Positions 44,107 through 53,054 of a stretch of 64,000 bases of DNA are shown here, one piece after another. A model generated the notes under the pieces. It saw nothing but the letters and a program-made list of their open reading frames with translations. It ran no database searches and was not told the DNA's origin. The translations under genes and the position numbers were made by a program. The DNA is from Flavobacteriia bacterium (GTDB lineage: Bacteria > Bacteroidota > Bacteroidia > Flavobacteriales > Flavobacteriaceae). The stretch spans positions 1-64,000 of the forward strand of contig JAABRF010000005.1 of assembly GCA_011391075.1 (NCBI GenBank), in the 5' to 3' direction. Numbering within the stretch: position 1 is the stretch's first letter; the number at the start of each line of letters is the position of its first letter.

Positions 44107-45654
44107 TTAAATATCAAATTTAATGCCTTGAGCTAAAGGTAATTGAGCTCCGTAGTTTATAGTGTTTGTTTGACGTCTCATATATACTTTCCAAGCATCA
44201 GATCCTGACTCACGTCCACCACCGGTTTCTTTTTCTCCACCAAATGCCCCACCAATTTCGGCACCTGAAGTACCCAAATTGACATTGGCAATGCCACAAT
44301 CAGATCCGTTTTGTGAAACAAATGTTTCGGCTTCTCTCACATTGAGTGTAAAAATAGCTGAAGACAATCCTTGTGGCACATCATTTTGAATATCAATGGC
44401 ATTTTGAACATCACCGCTGTATTTGATAAAATAAACGATTGGGGCAAAAGTTTCTTCTTGCACAATATGGTAGTGATTTTGAGCTTCAGCGATACAAGGC
44501 ACCACATAATTCCCAGATTCATAACCTGGTCCAGTCAAATGTTGACCTCCAAATAGTATTTTACCACCTTCTTCTTGAACTTTTTTAACGGCATCCAAAA
44601 AGGCATTGACGGCATGAATATCTATAACTGGTCCTACCAAATTTCCATCTTTCAATGGATTTCCAATTTTTTGTCCAATTTTTTCATAAGCACCCAAGAA
44701 TGCATCTTTTACTTTATCGTAGATTGAATCGTGAATAATGACCCTACGTGTGGATGTACAACGTTGTCCGGCAGTACCAACAGTTCCAAAAACAGTGGAC
44801 ATAACGGCCATTTGAATATCGGCATTTGGAGTGATAATTACGGCATTGTTTCCACCCAATTCCAACAAAGTTCTACCCAATCTGCGTCCTATGATTTCGG
44901 CAGCTCTTTTCCCAACGGAAGTTGATCCTGTAATAGAAAAAAGGGGAATTCGTTTATCGGCTAGGAAATTATCTCCCATCACAGAAGAACGACCTACGAC
45001 AAGGTTGAAAACTCCTTCGGGAACATTATTGTCAATCAATACTTGACGGATGATTTTTTGGGTAGCAACTGCGGTCAAAGGGGTTTTGGAAGAAGGTTTC
45101 CAAATAACCACATCACCGGCTATAGCAGCTAAAGCAGAATTCCAAGCCCATACAGCAACTGGAAAGTTATAGGAAGTGACAAGTCCTACAATTCCAAGTG
45201 GATGATATTGTTCGGATAATCTATGTAAAGGTCTTTCCGATTGAAGGGCAATACCGTTGATTAAACGAGATTGACCAACTGCAAAATCGCAGATATCTAT
45301 CATTTCTTGCACTTCGCCCAAACCTTCTTGGTACACTTTACCCATTTCATAGGAAACCAATGCGCCTAAATCGGCTTTGTGAATTCTCAGTGCATTTCCA
45401 ATTTGACGTACTATTTCACCACGTACCGGAGCTGGAACTAATCTCCATTTTTTAAAAGCTTCTTCAGCTTTTTGAACTACTTTTTCGTATTCGCCCAAAG
45501 TTGCTGTTTTTACTTGAGCAATTTCTTTCCCATCAATAGGAGAAGAGGATGAATCAATTTTACCTGTTGAGTCAAACCATTCGGTACCGGTAGAAACTCC
45601 AAAATTTAAAGCGTCTATTCCGAGATTTTGAAGTGTTTTTTGAATATCTATCAT
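44107..45654 (-). CDS. Aldehyde dehydrogenase, ALDH7 type (aminoadipate-semialdehyde-like)
   Basis: A 515-residue NAD-dependent aldehyde dehydrogenase. The catalytic Cys is in GTAGQRCTSTRRV (about 298), the general-base Glu in LLELGGNNAVI (about 265), and the cofactor site in SITGSTSVGKRAAE (about 240). ALDH7/antiquitin features include ALRIHKADLGALVSYEMGK, VTSYNFPVAVWAWNSALA and the C-terminal GGAFGGEKETGGGRESGSD. In many Bacteroidota this enzyme oxidises alpha-aminoadipic semialdehyde in lysine catabolism, and it may also remove aldehydes generally. No other lysine-degradation gene lies nearby. Confidence 0.92.
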   Translation of the reverse strand: MIDIQKTLQNLGIDALNFGVSTGTEWFDSTGKIDSSSSPIDGKEIAQVKTATLGEYEKVVQKAEEAFKKWRLVPAPVRGEIVRQIGNALRIHKADLGALVSYEMGKVYQEGLGEVQEMIDICDFAVGQSRLINGIALQSERPLHRLSEQYHPLGIVGLVTSYNFPVAVWAWNSALAAIAGDVVIWKPSSKTPLTAVATQKIIRQVLIDNNVPEGVFNLVVGRSSVMGDNFLADKRIPLFSITGSTSVGKRAAEIIGRRLGRTLLELGGNNAVIITPNADIQMAVMSTVFGTVGTAGQRCTSTRRVIIHDSIYDKVKDAFLGAYEKIGQKIGNPLKDGNLVGPVIDIHAVNAFLDAVKKVQEEGGKILFGGQHLTGPGYESGNYVVPCIAEAQNHYHIVQEETFAPIVYFIKYSGDVQNAIDIQNDVPQGLSSAIFTLNVREAETFVSQNGSDCGIANVNLGTSGAEIGGAFGGEKETGGGRESGSDAWKVYMRRQTNTINYGAQLPLAQGIKFDI

Positions 45655-45700
45655 TTTATTTGCGATTTACGAATTTAGTTTCGATTTCCGATTCCTGACT

Positions 45701-45716
45701 CCCGAAAGCTATCAGG
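45701..45716. repeat. Degenerate REP-like palindrome
   Basis: cccgaaagctatcagg is a variant of the palindrome at 42139. It lies in the 78-bp gap between the ALDH gene and the DUF1858 gene, which also contains short near-repeats of gatttacga / gatttccga. Confidence 0.5.
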
Positions 45717-45732
45717 TCGAGACAGAACGGGG

Positions 45733-45945
45733 TTAGATTTGGTTGAGGTTATTCAATTCATTTAGTTCTTTTACGAAAATATCGATTTGTTTATCATCAA
45801 AACCCTTTTCAATACAAGCCTCTTGAAGGGTTCCCCATATGGGTTCGCCACATTTGATACATCTTATTCCTTTTTCGGCTAGGTACCCAACTGCAAAAGG
45901 ATAAACATCAACTAAGTCTTCAATGGTTATATTAAGGTCAATCAT
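45733..45945 (-). CDS. DUF1858-domain small protein
   Basis: A 70-residue protein covering one DUF1858 domain. The start IDLNITIEDLVDVYPFAVGYL and the CxxC in GIRCIKCGEPIWGTL are characteristic. DUF1858 proteins are often found with redox or hybrid-cluster proteins and may use the CxxC as a redox or metal site. Function is unproven. It stands between the CapA-type gene and the ALDH gene on the same strand. Confidence 0.82.
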   Translation of the reverse strand: MIDLNITIEDLVDVYPFAVGYLAEKGIRCIKCGEPIWGTLQEACIEKGFDDKQIDIFVKELNELNNLNQI

Positions 45946-45996
45946 TAATTTAATGAAACAAATAAGGATGGCAAATTTAGGAAATTTACCTCGATT

Positions 45997-47136
45997 TTAA
46001 TACAGTCGAACGTAAACTTCTCTCATTAATTTTTCAACGTCCCTTGTGAAAACTTTTTTCTCTGTAACATTCAGATTGTGTGCTTCTAATAATTTGCGAA
46101 CATGTCGGGTGAATTTCATCATTTGTTCAAAGTCTTGGGCTTGATGAAAAAAGTACTTTTTATATTGAAATTCATCAACCGGCAATACCAAATAATCGGT
46201 TTTACCATTTAAAACCCTTTTATATACCCATGTCAAAATATATTGCGCTTGTGATATTTCTACTTTATTTTGGGAATTTTTAGACAAGGTCAGTTCAAAA
46301 ACTGCTCCTCCGTCACTGGGAAAAAAGCGCTGATTGGAAATAAAATTTCCTAGTGAATAAACGACCAATGTTTCAGCTTTTTTATCCCATTCCATTGGTT
46401 CCACAACGTGTGGATGGGATCCAATCACTATGGAAACCCCATTTTCTTTAAAAAAAGCAAACCAGTTTTTTTGATCCTGTATAGGCAGGTCTTTGTATTC
46501 TGCGCCCCAATGTACATAGGCAATCAAGACATCGGGATTTGATTTTTTGGCTAATGCTATATCGGTGAGAATGTTTTTTTTGTTTAAAAAACTTACCATG
46601 CTACTATCGGAAATAGAAATTCCGTTGGTTCCATAGGTATAGTTAAGCAACCCAATTTTAATTCCATTTCTATCCAATAGCATTAAACCGGATTTTGATT
46701 TGTGATCTTGGTTTTTATACGTGCCAAAATGAGAAATTTTTAAACTATCTAATAGGTCTATAGTTCGTTTTATTCCTTTTTCCTTCCTGTCGCAGGAATG
46801 GTTATTGGCAGTTCCCAAAATATCTACACCTGCATTTTTCACCGCCAATGCCAATTCAGGAGGCGAACTGAACATTGGATATCCGGAATAGGGTTTGGAA
46901 CCCAAGGTCACTTCCAAGTTTCCGATGGTAAAATCGGGTTCGCTCAATATATCTTTAATATAGACAAAGCAGTTTTGGTAGTCATACGTTTTTGTTTTAG
47001 CATCATAAGCCGCCTCTATCTGTGGTCCATGTCCCATGATATCGCCCATAAAAAGCAATTTGACCTCGGTTTTTTGACTCCACAATTCATTGGATATCAA
47101 GAAAAAAAAGAAAAAAATGACGTTTTTTGTTCCCAT
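45997..47136 (-). CDS. CapA/PgsA-family metallophosphatase-like protein
   Basis: A 379-residue protein if started at the ATG at 47136 (MGTKNVIFFFFFLISNELWSQ), which gives a signal peptide. An in-frame ATG at 47166 is possible. The CapA fold is shown by LLFMGDIMGHGPQIEAA, TIGNLEVTLGSKPYSGYP, LGTANNHSCDRKEKGIKRT, AYVHWGAEYKDLP and VIGSHPHVVEPME, which carry the His/Asp/Asn metal ligands. CapA/PgsA proteins take part in poly-gamma-glutamate export or are uncharacterised cell-envelope phosphoesterases. No pgsB or pgsC is nearby, so the role here is open. Confidence 0.88.
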   Translation of the reverse strand: MGTKNVIFFFFFLISNELWSQKTEVKLLFMGDIMGHGPQIEAAYDAKTKTYDYQNCFVYIKDILSEPDFTIGNLEVTLGSKPYSGYPMFSSPPELALAVKNAGVDILGTANNHSCDRKEKGIKRTIDLLDSLKISHFGTYKNQDHKSKSGLMLLDRNGIKIGLLNYTYGTNGISISDSSMVSFLNKKNILTDIALAKKSNPDVLIAYVHWGAEYKDLPIQDQKNWFAFFKENGVSIVIGSHPHVVEPMEWDKKAETLVVYSLGNFISNQRFFPSDGGAVFELTLSKNSQNKVEISQAQYILTWVYKRVLNGKTDYLVLPVDEFQYKKYFFHQAQDFEQMMKFTRHVRKLLEAHNLNVTEKKVFTRDVEKLMREVYVRLY

Positions 47137-47214
47137 AGAGCAAAAGTAAATAAAAAGACTATTCATAAACTATAACAAAAATTTATTGCCTTATTTAGAA
47201 TTATTCTTAATAAC

Positions 47215-47228
47215 ATGATAATTATCAT
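47215..47228 (+). promoter_or_regulatory. Fur-box-like palindrome upstream of sufB
   Basis: atgataattatcat is a perfect 14-bp palindrome that contains the TGATAATTATCA core of Fur operators. It ends 12 bp before the candidate -7 element of sufB, where a bound repressor would block RNA polymerase. Iron control of suf genes by Fur is known in other bacteria. Confidence 0.5.
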
Positions 47229-47240
47229 TAAAATTCACTT

Positions 47241-47248
47241 TACTTTTG
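47241..47248 (+). promoter_or_regulatory. Candidate -7 element of the suf operon
   Basis: TACTTTTG matches TAnnTTTG exactly. It lies 92 bp before the sufB ATG. The -33 region overlaps the Fur-like palindrome and has no TTTG. Confidence 0.5.
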
Positions 47249-47340
47249 CCAAAGGAAATGAGATTGACCTAAATGGATTTAAATATTGACATTTAAACGC
47301 ATTATCTCAACAATCATGTCCAATCTAAACACTAGTTAAA

Positions 47341-48789
47341 ATGAAAAAATATACCGAAAACGAACTCGAGCAAGACCTCAAAACCAAAGAATACGAGTAT
47401 GGTTTTTATACGGATATAGAAGCCGATAAATTTCCTCCGGGTTTGAATGAAGCTGTGGTCATAGCCATATCCAAAAAGAAAAACGAACCGCAATGGATGA
47501 CTGATTGGCGATTGGAAGCTTTTCGAATTTGGGAAAAAATGACTGAACCTGAATGGGCAAACGTTCATTATGTGAAACCTCGTTTCAATGAAATCAGTTA
47601 TTATTCGGCTCCCAAGAAAAAACCTGAATTGGAATCTTTAGACCAAGTTGACCCCGAATTACTCAAAACATTTGCTAAGTTGGGGATTTCGATGGATGAA
47701 CAAAAGAGACTTTCCGGAGTGGCCATGGATATTGTAATTGACTCTGTTTCGGTAGCAACTACTTTCAAAAAAACTTTAGAAGAAAGAGGCATTATTTTTT
47801 GTCCTATTTCGGAAGCCATTCAAAAATATCCCGATTTAGTTAAAAAATACATGGGCTCTGTTGTCCCTAAAACAGACAATTTTTATGCGGCTTTGAATTC
47901 TGCCGTCTTCTCCGATGGTTCATTTTGTTATATTCCCAAAGGCGTGAGAAGTCCGGTGGAATTATCTACTTATTTCCGTATTAACGAAGGTGGAACAGGT
48001 CAATTTGAACGCACCTTACTCATAGCCGATGAAGATAGTTATGTTAGTTATTTGGAAGGCTGTACAGCTCCACAGAGAGATGAAAACCAATTGCATGCAG
48101 CAGTTGTGGAACTCATCGCATTGGATGGTGCAGAAATAAAATATTCAACGGTTCAAAATTGGTTTCCAGGTGATGCAGAAGGCAAAGGTGGCGTTTACAA
48201 TTTTGTAACCAAAAGGGCTATAGCACACCACAATGCCAAAATATCATGGACCCAAGTAGAAACCGGAAGTGCTATAACCTGGAAATATCCGAGTTGCATT
48301 TTAAAAGGCGACAACTCGATAGGGGAATTTTACAGTATTGCCGTTACCAACCATTTTCAACAAGCCGATACAGGTACCAAAATGATACATTTGGGCAACA
48401 ACACCAAAAGCACCATCATTTCTAAAGGAATTTCTGCAGGTAAATCTCAAAATTCATACAGAGGTTTGGTACGAGTTGGTAAAAATGCCCAAAACGCTCG
48501 TAATTTTTCACAATGTGATTCGCTTTTGATGGGCAATCAATGTGGTGCGCATACTTTTCCATACATTGAAACGAAAAATGCTTCTGCTCAAATTGAACAC
48601 GAAGCAACCACAAGTAAAATTGGGGAAGATCAATTGTTTTACTGCAATCAACGCGGTATTGATACTGAAAAAGCCATTGCTTTGATTGTAAATGGATTCA
48701 GCAAAGAAGTTCTTAATAAATTACCTATGGAATTTGCCGTTGAAGCCCAAAAATTACTAGAAATTTCTTTGGAAGGTAGTGTGGGATAA
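47341..48789 (+). CDS. sufB: Fe-S cluster assembly scaffold SufB
   Basis: A 482-residue SufB of normal length. Family phrases include [40 protein letters not shown] and the beta-helix core [24 protein letters not shown] (residues about 230-255, broken here for reading). The C-terminal region has [20 protein letters not shown], the conserved Cys-containing segment, and the terminal [19 protein letters not shown]. SufB with SufC and SufD builds Fe-S clusters in the cytoplasm. It is the first gene of the suf group, and an S9 peptidase gene separates it from sufC. Confidence 0.97.
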   Translation: MKKYTENELEQDLKTKEYEYGFYTDIEADKFPPGLNEAVVIAISKKKNEPQWMTDWRLEAFRIWEKMTEPEWANVHYVKPRFNEISYYSAPKKKPELESLDQVDPELLKTFAKLGISMDEQKRLSGVAMDIVIDSVSVATTFKKTLEERGIIFCPISEAIQKYPDLVKKYMGSVVPKTDNFYAALNSAVFSDGSFCYIPKGVRSPVELSTYFRINEGGTGQFERTLLIADEDSYVSYLEGCTAPQRDENQLHAAVVELIALDGAEIKYSTVQNWFPGDAEGKGGVYNFVTKRAIAHHNAKISWTQVETGSAITWKYPSCILKGDNSIGEFYSIAVTNHFQQADTGTKMIHLGNNTKSTIISKGISAGKSQNSYRGLVRVGKNAQNARNFSQCDSLLMGNQCGAHTFPYIETKNASAQIEHEATTSKIGEDQLFYCNQRGIDTEKAIALIVNGFSKEVLNKLPMEFAVEAQKLLEISLEGSVG

Positions 48790-48819
48790 CCAATATTAAT
48801 TTTTATAAATCTTTTAAAA

Positions 48820-50757
48820 ATGAAAAAAATAATATTTTTAAGTCTGTTTTTAAGTTGGATGGGTATAACTGCCCAAAACCAGGTAGGTGTTATCAAACCC
48901 TCAGAAAATTTGATTACGGAAAACATTCCTGATATTCCGGTGGAGCTTAGTGCTAAAGTAAAGAAATACACTGAAGCAAGAGGTGCTAATTTGGTTGCCC
49001 TACATCCAATCAAAAAAGAAATGATCATCAGCACTCGATTTGCCAACACATCTCAATTGCATGTTGTAAATCAACCTTTGGGAATGCGAAAACAAATTAC
49101 TTTTTTTGAAGAACCAATAGGTAATGCTTCCTTTGAACCAACCAAGGGAGAATATTTGATTCTTTCAAAAGATGTTGGGGGAAATGAGTTTGCGCAATTG
49201 TACAAATACGATTTAAAAACCTTACAATTGACTCTTCTCACCGATGGTGGCAGATCTCAAAACGGCAATATCAACTGGAGAAAAGACGGAAAAGGTTTCT
49301 TTTTTGCTTCAACTATGAGAAACGGCAAGGATAGAGACATCTATTATATGAATCCCAATGATTTGACTTCAATCAAAATGATTTTACAGGTAGAAGGCGG
49401 CGGTTGGAGTATTCAAGACATTTCAGAAGATTCCAAAGTGTTGATTATAGGTGAATATATTTCTGCCAATGAATCACATTTATGGTTATTGAACGTAGAG
49501 AATGGAAAATTAACCGAATTCACCCCTAGAAATCAAAAAGGAGTTGTTTCAGGCCAAGGTACATTTGCAAAAAACCAAAATGGAATTTATTACATTACAG
49601 ATTTTGAAAATGAATTTGCGCAGTTGGTTTATAAAAATTTAAATACCAATCAAGTAGAATATCTCTCCAAAATACCATGGGATGTGGAACGATTTGAGGT
49701 ATCGGAAGATGGAAAAAATATACTCTTTTCAACCAATGAAGCCGGAGCATCTAAATTGTACAAATTGGATACAAAAACTCAAAAATACTCAATTTTACCA
49801 GGTATTCCAATGGGAAGTATAGGCGGTTTTGGGTTTCATAAATCACTCCCTTTGGTAGGTATTACGCTATCCAATGCGAAATCTTCATCGGATGTATATT
49901 ATTATGATTTGAAAAAAAATAAACTGGAAAAATGGACAGAAAGTGAATTGGGTGGTATTCAACCTGAAGATATTTCTACTCCAAAATTTATTGAATGGAA
50001 AAGTTTTGACGGATTGAATATCTCAGGCTTTTATTATCCCGCAGCTTCAAAATTTATAGGGAAAAGACCGGTCATCATCAACATACACGGCGGACCTGAA
50101 GGCCAATCTTTACCAAATTTTTTAGGATCCAATAATTATTTCACTAATGAAATGGGAATTGCTATTATTTATCCCAATGTGCGTGGATCTTCAGGTTTTG
50201 GTAAAACTTTCATCAAATTGGACAATGGATTTTTAAGAGAAGATTCCGTAAAAGATATTGGAGCTTTGTTGGATTGGATTAAAACCCAACCCGACTTGGA
50301 TGCAGATCGCATCATGGTTTTGGGTGGTAGTTATGGAGGCTACATGACTTTGGCTGTTTCATTCCATTATGCCGATAAGATAAAATGTGCTGTAGATGTT
50401 GTTGGTATTTCCAATTTCAATACTTTTTTGAAAAACACAGAAAGTTATAGAAGAGATTTACGAAGAGTGGAATACGGAGATGAACGTGATCCTGAAATGT
50501 ATGCTTTTCTGGAAAAAATCTCACCTCTTAACAACACTGATAAAATCAAAAAACCCATGTTGATCGTTCAAGGAACCAATGACCCACGTGTTCCGGTTAC
50601 GGAAGCGATGCAAATGAGAGACAAATTAAAAGCCAATGGCAATATTGTTTGGTATTTGGAAGCCAAAGATGAAGGACATGGATTCAGAAAGAAAAACAAT
50701 GTAGATTACCAAAGATTGGTAACTATACAATTTATTGAAGCGTATTTACTAAAATAA
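48820..50757 (+). CDS. S9-family prolyl oligopeptidase-like serine peptidase
   Basis: A 645-residue secreted peptidase. A signal peptide (MKKIIFLSLFLSWMGITAQ) is followed by a beta-propeller region (about 40-380) and the alpha/beta-hydrolase domain. The catalytic triad is visible as Ser in VLGGSYGGYM (about 505), Asp in VQGTNDPRVPV (about 586) and His in DEGHGFRKK (about 620). It hydrolyses peptides in the periplasm or outside the cell. It sits between sufB (30 bp) and sufC (13 bp) on the same strand. This is unexpected because its role has no evident tie to Fe-S assembly. Confidence 0.95.
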   Translation: MKKIIFLSLFLSWMGITAQNQVGVIKPSENLITENIPDIPVELSAKVKKYTEARGANLVALHPIKKEMIISTRFANTSQLHVVNQPLGMRKQITFFEEPIGNASFEPTKGEYLILSKDVGGNEFAQLYKYDLKTLQLTLLTDGGRSQNGNINWRKDGKGFFFASTMRNGKDRDIYYMNPNDLTSIKMILQVEGGGWSIQDISEDSKVLIIGEYISANESHLWLLNVENGKLTEFTPRNQKGVVSGQGTFAKNQNGIYYITDFENEFAQLVYKNLNTNQVEYLSKIPWDVERFEVSEDGKNILFSTNEAGASKLYKLDTKTQKYSILPGIPMGSIGGFGFHKSLPLVGITLSNAKSSSDVYYYDLKKNKLEKWTESELGGIQPEDISTPKFIEWKSFDGLNISGFYYPAASKFIGKRPVIINIHGGPEGQSLPNFLGSNNYFTNEMGIAIIYPNVRGSSGFGKTFIKLDNGFLREDSVKDIGALLDWIKTQPDLDADRIMVLGGSYGGYMTLAVSFHYADKIKCAVDVVGISNFNTFLKNTESYRRDLRRVEYGDERDPEMYAFLEKISPLNNTDKIKKPMLIVQGTNDPRVPVTEAMQMRDKLKANGNIVWYLEAKDEGHGFRKKNNVDYQRLVTIQFIEAYLLK

Positions 50758-50770
50758 GTATTAAATTATC

Positions 50771-51508
50771 ATGCTAAAAATCAAAAACTTACATGCCAGT
50801 ATCAATGGCAAAGAAATATTAAAAGGAATCAATCTCGAAGTAAAAAATGGAGAAGTTCACGCTATTATGGGACCCAATGGATCGGGTAAAACTACACTTT
50901 CATCGGTTGTTGCCGGTCGTGAGGACTATGAAGTAACGGAAGGAGAAATTACCTTGAATGGGGTCGATTTATTGGAATTGGCTCCTGAAGAAAGAGCCCA
51001 CAAAGGCGTATTTATGTCTTTTCAATATCCGGTAGCTATTCCGGGTGTAACCGTAACCAATTTTATTAAAACAGCCCTCAACGCCAAGCGTAAAGCTGCT
51101 GGTAAAGAAGATATGCCGGCTGTAGAAATGCTGAAAATGATCAGAGAGAAATCGGAGTTATTGGAATTGGATAAAAAGTTTTTATCTCGTTCGCTCAACG
51201 ACGGTTTTTCGGGTGGTGAAAAAAAACGCAATGAGATTTTTCAAATGGCGATGCTCGAACCCAAATTGGCTATCTTGGATGAAACCGATTCAGGCTTGGA
51301 CATCGATGCTTTGAAAACCGTTGCCAATGGCGTCAATAAACTGAAAAACAAAGACAATGCAGTAATCGTAATTACACATTATCAACGTTTGTTGGATTAT
51401 ATTGTCCCTGATTTTGTACATGTATTGAAAGATGGAAAAATCATTAAAAGTGGTGGCAAAGAATTGGCTTTTGAATTGGAAGCAAAAGGGTATGATTGGC
51501 TTAAATAG
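50771..51508 (+). CDS. sufC: Fe-S assembly ATPase SufC
   Basis: A 245-residue ABC-type ATPase. Walker A is MGPNGSGKTTLSSVVAGR (about 33-50), the Q-loop region MSFQYPVAIPGV, the signature SGGEKKRNEIFQMAML (about 147-162) and Walker B LAILDETDSGLDIDAL, the last a SufC-specific phrase. It drives conformational change in the SufBCD complex. It follows the S9 peptidase by 13 bp and precedes sufD. Confidence 0.97.
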   Translation: MLKIKNLHASINGKEILKGINLEVKNGEVHAIMGPNGSGKTTLSSVVAGREDYEVTEGEITLNGVDLLELAPEERAHKGVFMSFQYPVAIPGVTVTNFIKTALNAKRKAAGKEDMPAVEMLKMIREKSELLELDKKFLSRSLNDGFSGGEKKRNEIFQMAMLEPKLAILDETDSGLDIDALKTVANGVNKLKNKDNAVIVITHYQRLLDYIVPDFVHVLKDGKIIKSGGKELAFELEAKGYDWLK

Positions 51509-51600
51509 TTTTTTTGAGTTCAACTTTTACCATTAAAACTCGAACTCAATTCCACAGTTAGGCTCCATGTGATATAACCCATAATTCATAATTTACAAAA

Positions 51601-52920
51601 ATGTTAAAAGATAAAATAATACTATCCTATACCGGTTTTGAGAACAATCGTTCAACCGAAATCGATACGGAGTTTCACGCCAAACGAGTTCGCGCCATGC
51701 AGCAATTTGAAAAAGTGGGATTTCCTACCAAAGAAATTGAAGAATGGAAATACACTTCATTGAAAAATCTGCTCAAAACAGACTTTACACTTTTGACTGC
51801 TTCAGAAAGTGACATAGATACTAAAAAAATCAAGCCTTTTTTACTCAAAGGAATTGAAAGTTATAAATTGGTGTTTTTGGATGGCATATTTCAACCACAA
51901 GTGTCCGTAACTTCACATGAAGGTTTGGATATTTGCATTCTTTCATCGGCGATAAGCAAACCCAAATACAACATTGTATTGAATCATTACTTCAATACCA
52001 TTGCCTCTCAAAAAGATGGATTGGCTTCCTTAAATACAGCATTTACGCAAGAAGGTGTATTTATTCACATTCCAAAAAGCGTGGTTGTAGATCGACCTGT
52101 TGAAATCTTATACCTGACTTCAGGATCGGAAAAAGAGGTTTTGGTTCAACCCCGAAATTTGGTCATTGTAGATGAAAATGCCTATGTACAAATCGTGGAA
52201 AGACATCAGAGTTTGACTTCACAAAAAGTTTTCACCAATAGTGTTACCGAACTTTTTGCTCACAAAAGAGCCATTGTGGAATGGTATAAAGTTCAGAATG
52301 ACAACTTGCAGGCTTCAATTATTGATTCTACTTATATCAGTCAAAAAGAACAAAGTGTGGTCAGTATGTTTACATTTTCTTTTGGTGGTGATTTGGTACG
52401 AAACAATTTACATGTTTACCATGAAGGAGAACACATTACTTCCAACCTAAATGGAATCAGTATGTTGCACGGAACCCAACACGTAGATCATCAAACCAAC
52501 ATTTACCATCAACAACCCAATTGCGAAAGTCACGAATTGTACAAAGGGATATTTGACGAACAATCAACCGGGGTTTTTAATGGAAAAGTAATCGTTAGCA
52601 AAGAAGCTCAAAAAACCGATGCATATCAGCAAAATGACAATATACTCTTGACAGATGATGCTACCATCAATGCCAAGCCACAATTGGAAATATTTGCCGA
52701 TGATGTGAAATGTTCGCATGGTTGTACCATAGGACAATTGGACAAGAATGCTTTATTTTACATGAGGCAACGCGGTATTCCGGCTAAAGAAGCCAAAGCA
52801 CTTTTACTCTATGCTTTTACAGATCAAGTAGTCAATAGAATCAAAATACCGGCATTGAAAATTTGGATAACCGATACTATTTCTAAAAAATTGGGTGTGG
52901 AATTGGAAATTGAGGTTTGA
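51601..52920 (+). CDS. sufD: Fe-S cluster assembly protein SufD
   Basis: A 439-residue SufD. The N-terminal helical part contains EIEEWKYTSLKNLLKTDF. The beta-helix core includes FIHIPKSVVVDRPVEILYLT, VVSMFTFSFGGDLVRNNL and ANPQ-like repeats. The C-terminal region has VKCSHGCTIGQLDKNALFYM, RQRGIPAKEAKALLLYAF and the end KKLGVELEIEV. It partners SufB in the SufBC2D complex. sufS and sufE do not follow here, and a terminator closes the unit. Confidence 0.96.
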   Translation: MLKDKIILSYTGFENNRSTEIDTEFHAKRVRAMQQFEKVGFPTKEIEEWKYTSLKNLLKTDFTLLTASESDIDTKKIKPFLLKGIESYKLVFLDGIFQPQVSVTSHEGLDICILSSAISKPKYNIVLNHYFNTIASQKDGLASLNTAFTQEGVFIHIPKSVVVDRPVEILYLTSGSEKEVLVQPRNLVIVDENAYVQIVERHQSLTSQKVFTNSVTELFAHKRAIVEWYKVQNDNLQASIIDSTYISQKEQSVVSMFTFSFGGDLVRNNLHVYHEGEHITSNLNGISMLHGTQHVDHQTNIYHQQPNCESHELYKGIFDEQSTGVFNGKVIVSKEAQKTDAYQQNDNILLTDDATINAKPQLEIFADDVKCSHGCTIGQLDKNALFYMRQRGIPAKEAKALLLYAFTDQVVNRIKIPALKIWITDTISKKLGVELEIEV

Positions 52921-52984
52921 TAATTATGGTACTTGAAAATTAATCCTACAACTAAAGGGATTAAGTTTCTATTTGATTCAAAAT

Positions 52985-53020
52985 TTAAACCGCATATTCC
53001 TAAAGAAATATGCGGTTTAA
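52985..53020. terminator. Bidirectional terminator between sufD and the serine hydrolase
   Basis: A perfect 14-bp stem (ttaaaccgcatatt / aatatgcggtttaa) with an 8-nt loop lies between two convergent genes with A/T-rich flanks. Confidence 0.85.
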
Positions 53021-53054
53021 AATTAAATTTGATACCTATCGAGACATTTACATC

